A stretch of 64,000 nt of DNA, from assembly GCA_052246725.1 (NCBI GenBank), contig JBQQCL010000004.1. The stretch is one strand, 5' to 3'. This DNA comes from Pseudalkalibacillus sp052246725. Its GTDB lineage: Bacteria; Bacillota; Bacilli; Bacillales; Fictibacillaceae. Both the position numbers and the translations under genes were made by a program. Positions 62,319-64,000 of the stretch are shown in pieces. The notes under the pieces are model-generated. The model worked only from the letters and a program-made list of their open reading frames with translations. It did no database searches and was not told where the DNA came from. Each line of letters begins with the position of its first letter. Position 1 is the first letter of the stretch.

Positions 62319-62800
62319 TCATTGGTCTCCTTGAATTGGCGAAGGGCAATGATTTCTTCAGGGTTCAACACCTTTTCCAGATTAAGCAGAATCAACAATC
62401 TCTTTTCCAGTTTTGCAACTCCATCAAGATATTCTGCTTCGATACCACCGACTACTTTCGGTGCTGGCTCCACTGTATCAGCCGGGACATCGATCACATC
62501 ATTCGCTGAATCCACGATCATACCAACCTCCAAGTCATTGGCATTGACGATGACGATCCGGGTTTCCTCTGTATAGGACGCCTCTTCTAAATCAAATCGG
62601 CTTCGCAAATCAATGATTGGTGTGACGATACCACGAAGATTGATGACTCCTTTAACGAAGGAAGGCGTCCGGGGTACTCTAGTAATCTCCTGGATTCGTT
62701 CAATCGAGCGTACTTGATGCACATCGACTCCATATTCCTCATCCAATAGTTGAAACACGATCGCTTTCATTTCAGTTTCTACAGTTTTCATTTCAGACAT
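62315..62800 (-). CDS. cheW: Chemotaxis coupling protein CheW
   Basis: Scaffold linking receptors to CheA, 161 residues, SH3-like CheW fold with VRSIERIQEITRVP near 25-38 and GVINLRGIVTPIIDLR near 46-61. It sits between cheA and cheC. Confidence 0.96.
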   Translation of the reverse strand: MSEMKTVETEMKAIVFQLLDEEYGVDVHQVRSIERIQEITRVPRTPSFVKGVINLRGIVTPIIDLRSRFDLEEASYTEETRIVIVNANDLEVGMIVDSANDVIDVPADTVEPAPKVVGGIEAEYLDGVAKLEKRLLILLNLEKVLNPEEIIALRQFKETNE

Positions 62801-62816
62801 TTCTAATATTCCTCCC

Positions 62817-64000
62817 TTATTTGATCAAATCATTACAATCTAGTATTAATGAAACTTTCCCATCCCCAAGTATCGTTGCGCCAGATATCGCAAAAACATT
62901 CGAAAGGTATTCTCCTAAAGGCTTCAGGACGATTTCTTGCTGACCAATGAATCGGTCGACGATCAAGGCAGCCATCTGATCTCCTTTACGGACAACTACG
63001 ACGGAATAAGTACTTTTTTCTTCTGGAATACCTTCTACCTCTAATACATCCCTGAGCGGCAAAAGTGGAACCACTTTTCCTCTGAAATCAACAACCAACT
63101 GGTTATGCGCTTTCATCAGTTCTTTCTTCGGAACCACAATACTTTCAACAATATTAGATAATGGGATTGCATATGTTTCCGATCCGATCGTTATCAACAT
63201 TGCTGATAAAATCGATAGGGTCAAAGGCAGTTCAATGGCGAATTTCGTACCTTGACCAGGTTCAGATGTAACCATGATCTGACCACCGAGGGATTCGATT
63301 TTGCTTTTCACAACATCTAACCCGACACCTCTTCCGGATATATCTGAAACAGTATCAGCGGTACTGAAGCCAGAGGCGAACAATAACTGATAGACCTCAT
63401 GATCTTTCATCGTCTCTGCATAAGCTGGATCGATGATGTGGTTTTCGATCGCTTTTTCCAGTACCTTTTCCCGATTGATACCGCCACCGTCATCTTCAAT
63501 TTCAATGAAAATATGATTTCCACTATGATAAGAGACGAGAGAAATCGTTCCTTCTTCAGGTTTACCAGCTTTGGTTCGTTTCTCAGGCAGCTCGATGCCG
63601 TGGTCGACAGAATTTCGTAACAAATGGACGAGAGGATCACCAATTTCATCGATTACAGTTCGATCCAGCTCGGTTTCTCCACCGCTGATTTCCAAATTGA
63701 TTTTCTTCCCAAGATCCTTCGCTAAACTTCGGATCATCCGAGGAAACCGGTTGAACACTTGATCGATCGGCACCATTCTCATCGTCAGAAGTGCGTCCTG
63801 CAGATCGCTTGATAGTCTTGTCATGTGTTCAACTGTGTCCGTCAAATCACTGTTGTTCAATTGTTTCGATAAAGCTTCCAAGCGACCGCGGTCAATGACA
63901 AGTTCTTCAAATAAGTTCATCAAATGGTCCAATCGGTTGATATTGACACGCATCGTTTTATTGTTCTGAGCCTTTTTGGAAGATGTTTCAGACTTTCCTT
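62817..64000 (-). CDS. cheA: Chemotaxis histidine kinase CheA (partial, N-terminus beyond window)
   Basis: C-terminal half of CheA. The frame continues past base 64000 (GKSETSSKKAQNNK upstream of the first Met), so the P1 and P2 domains are outside. Visible: dimerisation domain P3 (RVNINRLDHLMNLFEELV), the ATPase P4 domain with HLLRNSVDHGIEL (N box), DDGGGI and GRGVGLDVV, and the CheW-like P5 regulatory domain. It ends 16 bases before cheW. Confidence 0.96.
   Translation of the reverse strand, partial: GKSETSSKKAQNNKTMRVNINRLDHLMNLFEELVIDRGRLEALSKQLNNSDLTDTVEHMTRLSSDLQDALLTMRMVPIDQVFNRFPRMIRSLAKDLGKKINLEISGGETELDRTVIDEIGDPLVHLLRNSVDHGIELPEKRTKAGKPEEGTISLVSYHSGNHIFIEIEDDGGGINREKVLEKAIENHIIDPAYAETMKDHEVYQLLFASGFSTADTVSDISGRGVGLDVVKSKIESLGGQIMVTSEPGQGTKFAIELPLTLSILSAMLITIGSETYAIPLSNIVESIVVPKKELMKAHNQLVVDFRGKVVPLLPLRDVLEVEGIPEEKSTYSVVVVRKGDQMAALIVDRFIGQQEIVLKPLGEYLSNVFAISGATILGDGKVSLILDCNDLIK

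Overview
The window is a stretch of core chromosome from an endospore-forming member of the Bacillaceae, with moderate GC content and strong AGGAGG-type ribosome binding sites. The gene order is that of the Bacillus subtilis region from cheA down to spoVS and ymdB, shown here in reverse. Every recognised gene lies on the minus strand, so transcription runs from position 64000 towards 1. The genus cannot be fixed from the sequence. The gene set (dpaA/dpaB, spoVS, spoIIIE, ymxH, sigD/cheC/cheD) shows a motile, sporulating Gram-positive.

In transcription order: (1) 64000-58110 is the 3' end of the flagellar/chemotaxis operon: cheA (cut by the window edge), cheW, cheC, cheD, sigD, a FapA-like DUF342 gene, a small unknown gene and a swrB-like gene. 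(2) 57908-50323 holds translation, nucleotide and envelope genes: rpsB, tsf, pyrH, frr, uppS, cdsA, dxr and rseP. (3) 49867-43612 holds proS and polC. (4) 43298-35517 is the nusA-infB cluster with ribosome maturation and RNA modification genes: rimP, nusA, ylxR, ylxQ, infB, ylxP, rbfA, truB, ribF and rpsO. (5) 35305-29830 holds pnp, a YlxY-type deacetylase homologue, the M16 protease mlpA and ymxH. (6) 29731-24714 is the dipicolinate/lysine block: dpaA, dpaB, asd, dapG and dapA. (7) 24042-19029 holds tepA, a ylzJ-like gene, spoIIIE and the GntR regulator ymfC. (8) 18899-14024 is a four-gene BMP-type nucleoside ABC transporter. (9) 13590-6815 holds ymfF, ymfH, ymfI, ymfJ, ymfK, a rodZ-like gene and pgsA. 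(10) 6694-850 holds cinA, recA, rny, ymdB and spoVS, and an M19 dipeptidase runs off the left edge.

The genes are conventional; the unusual content is between them. Almost every sizeable intergenic gap holds a dispersed non-coding repeat. The clearest are MITE-like elements bounded by GGCT...AGCC inverted repeats, several flanked by perfect or near-perfect 8-bp direct repeats (13820-13981, 47932-48042, 7490-7668, 19915-20320). One is an internally deleted derivative, and one sits almost directly on the polC ribosome binding site. Other families are a pair of nested TTAGAGGACA inverted-repeat elements (37842-38027 and 50035-50221), a 20-bp tandem array (2104-2272), and a roughly 90-bp palindromic module found both alone and inside the long MITEs. 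The gap where B. subtilis has rnjB (between dapA and tepA) contains only one of the long repeats.

Regulatory sites that can be read directly include a sigma-A promoter with a LexA box for recA, a sigma-H-type promoter for spoVS, a near-consensus promoter for rny, an extended -10 promoter for rpsB, and about twenty rho-independent terminators. I saw no CRISPR array, prophage, intact transposase gene, tRNA or rRNA. No wholly new protein system is evident.
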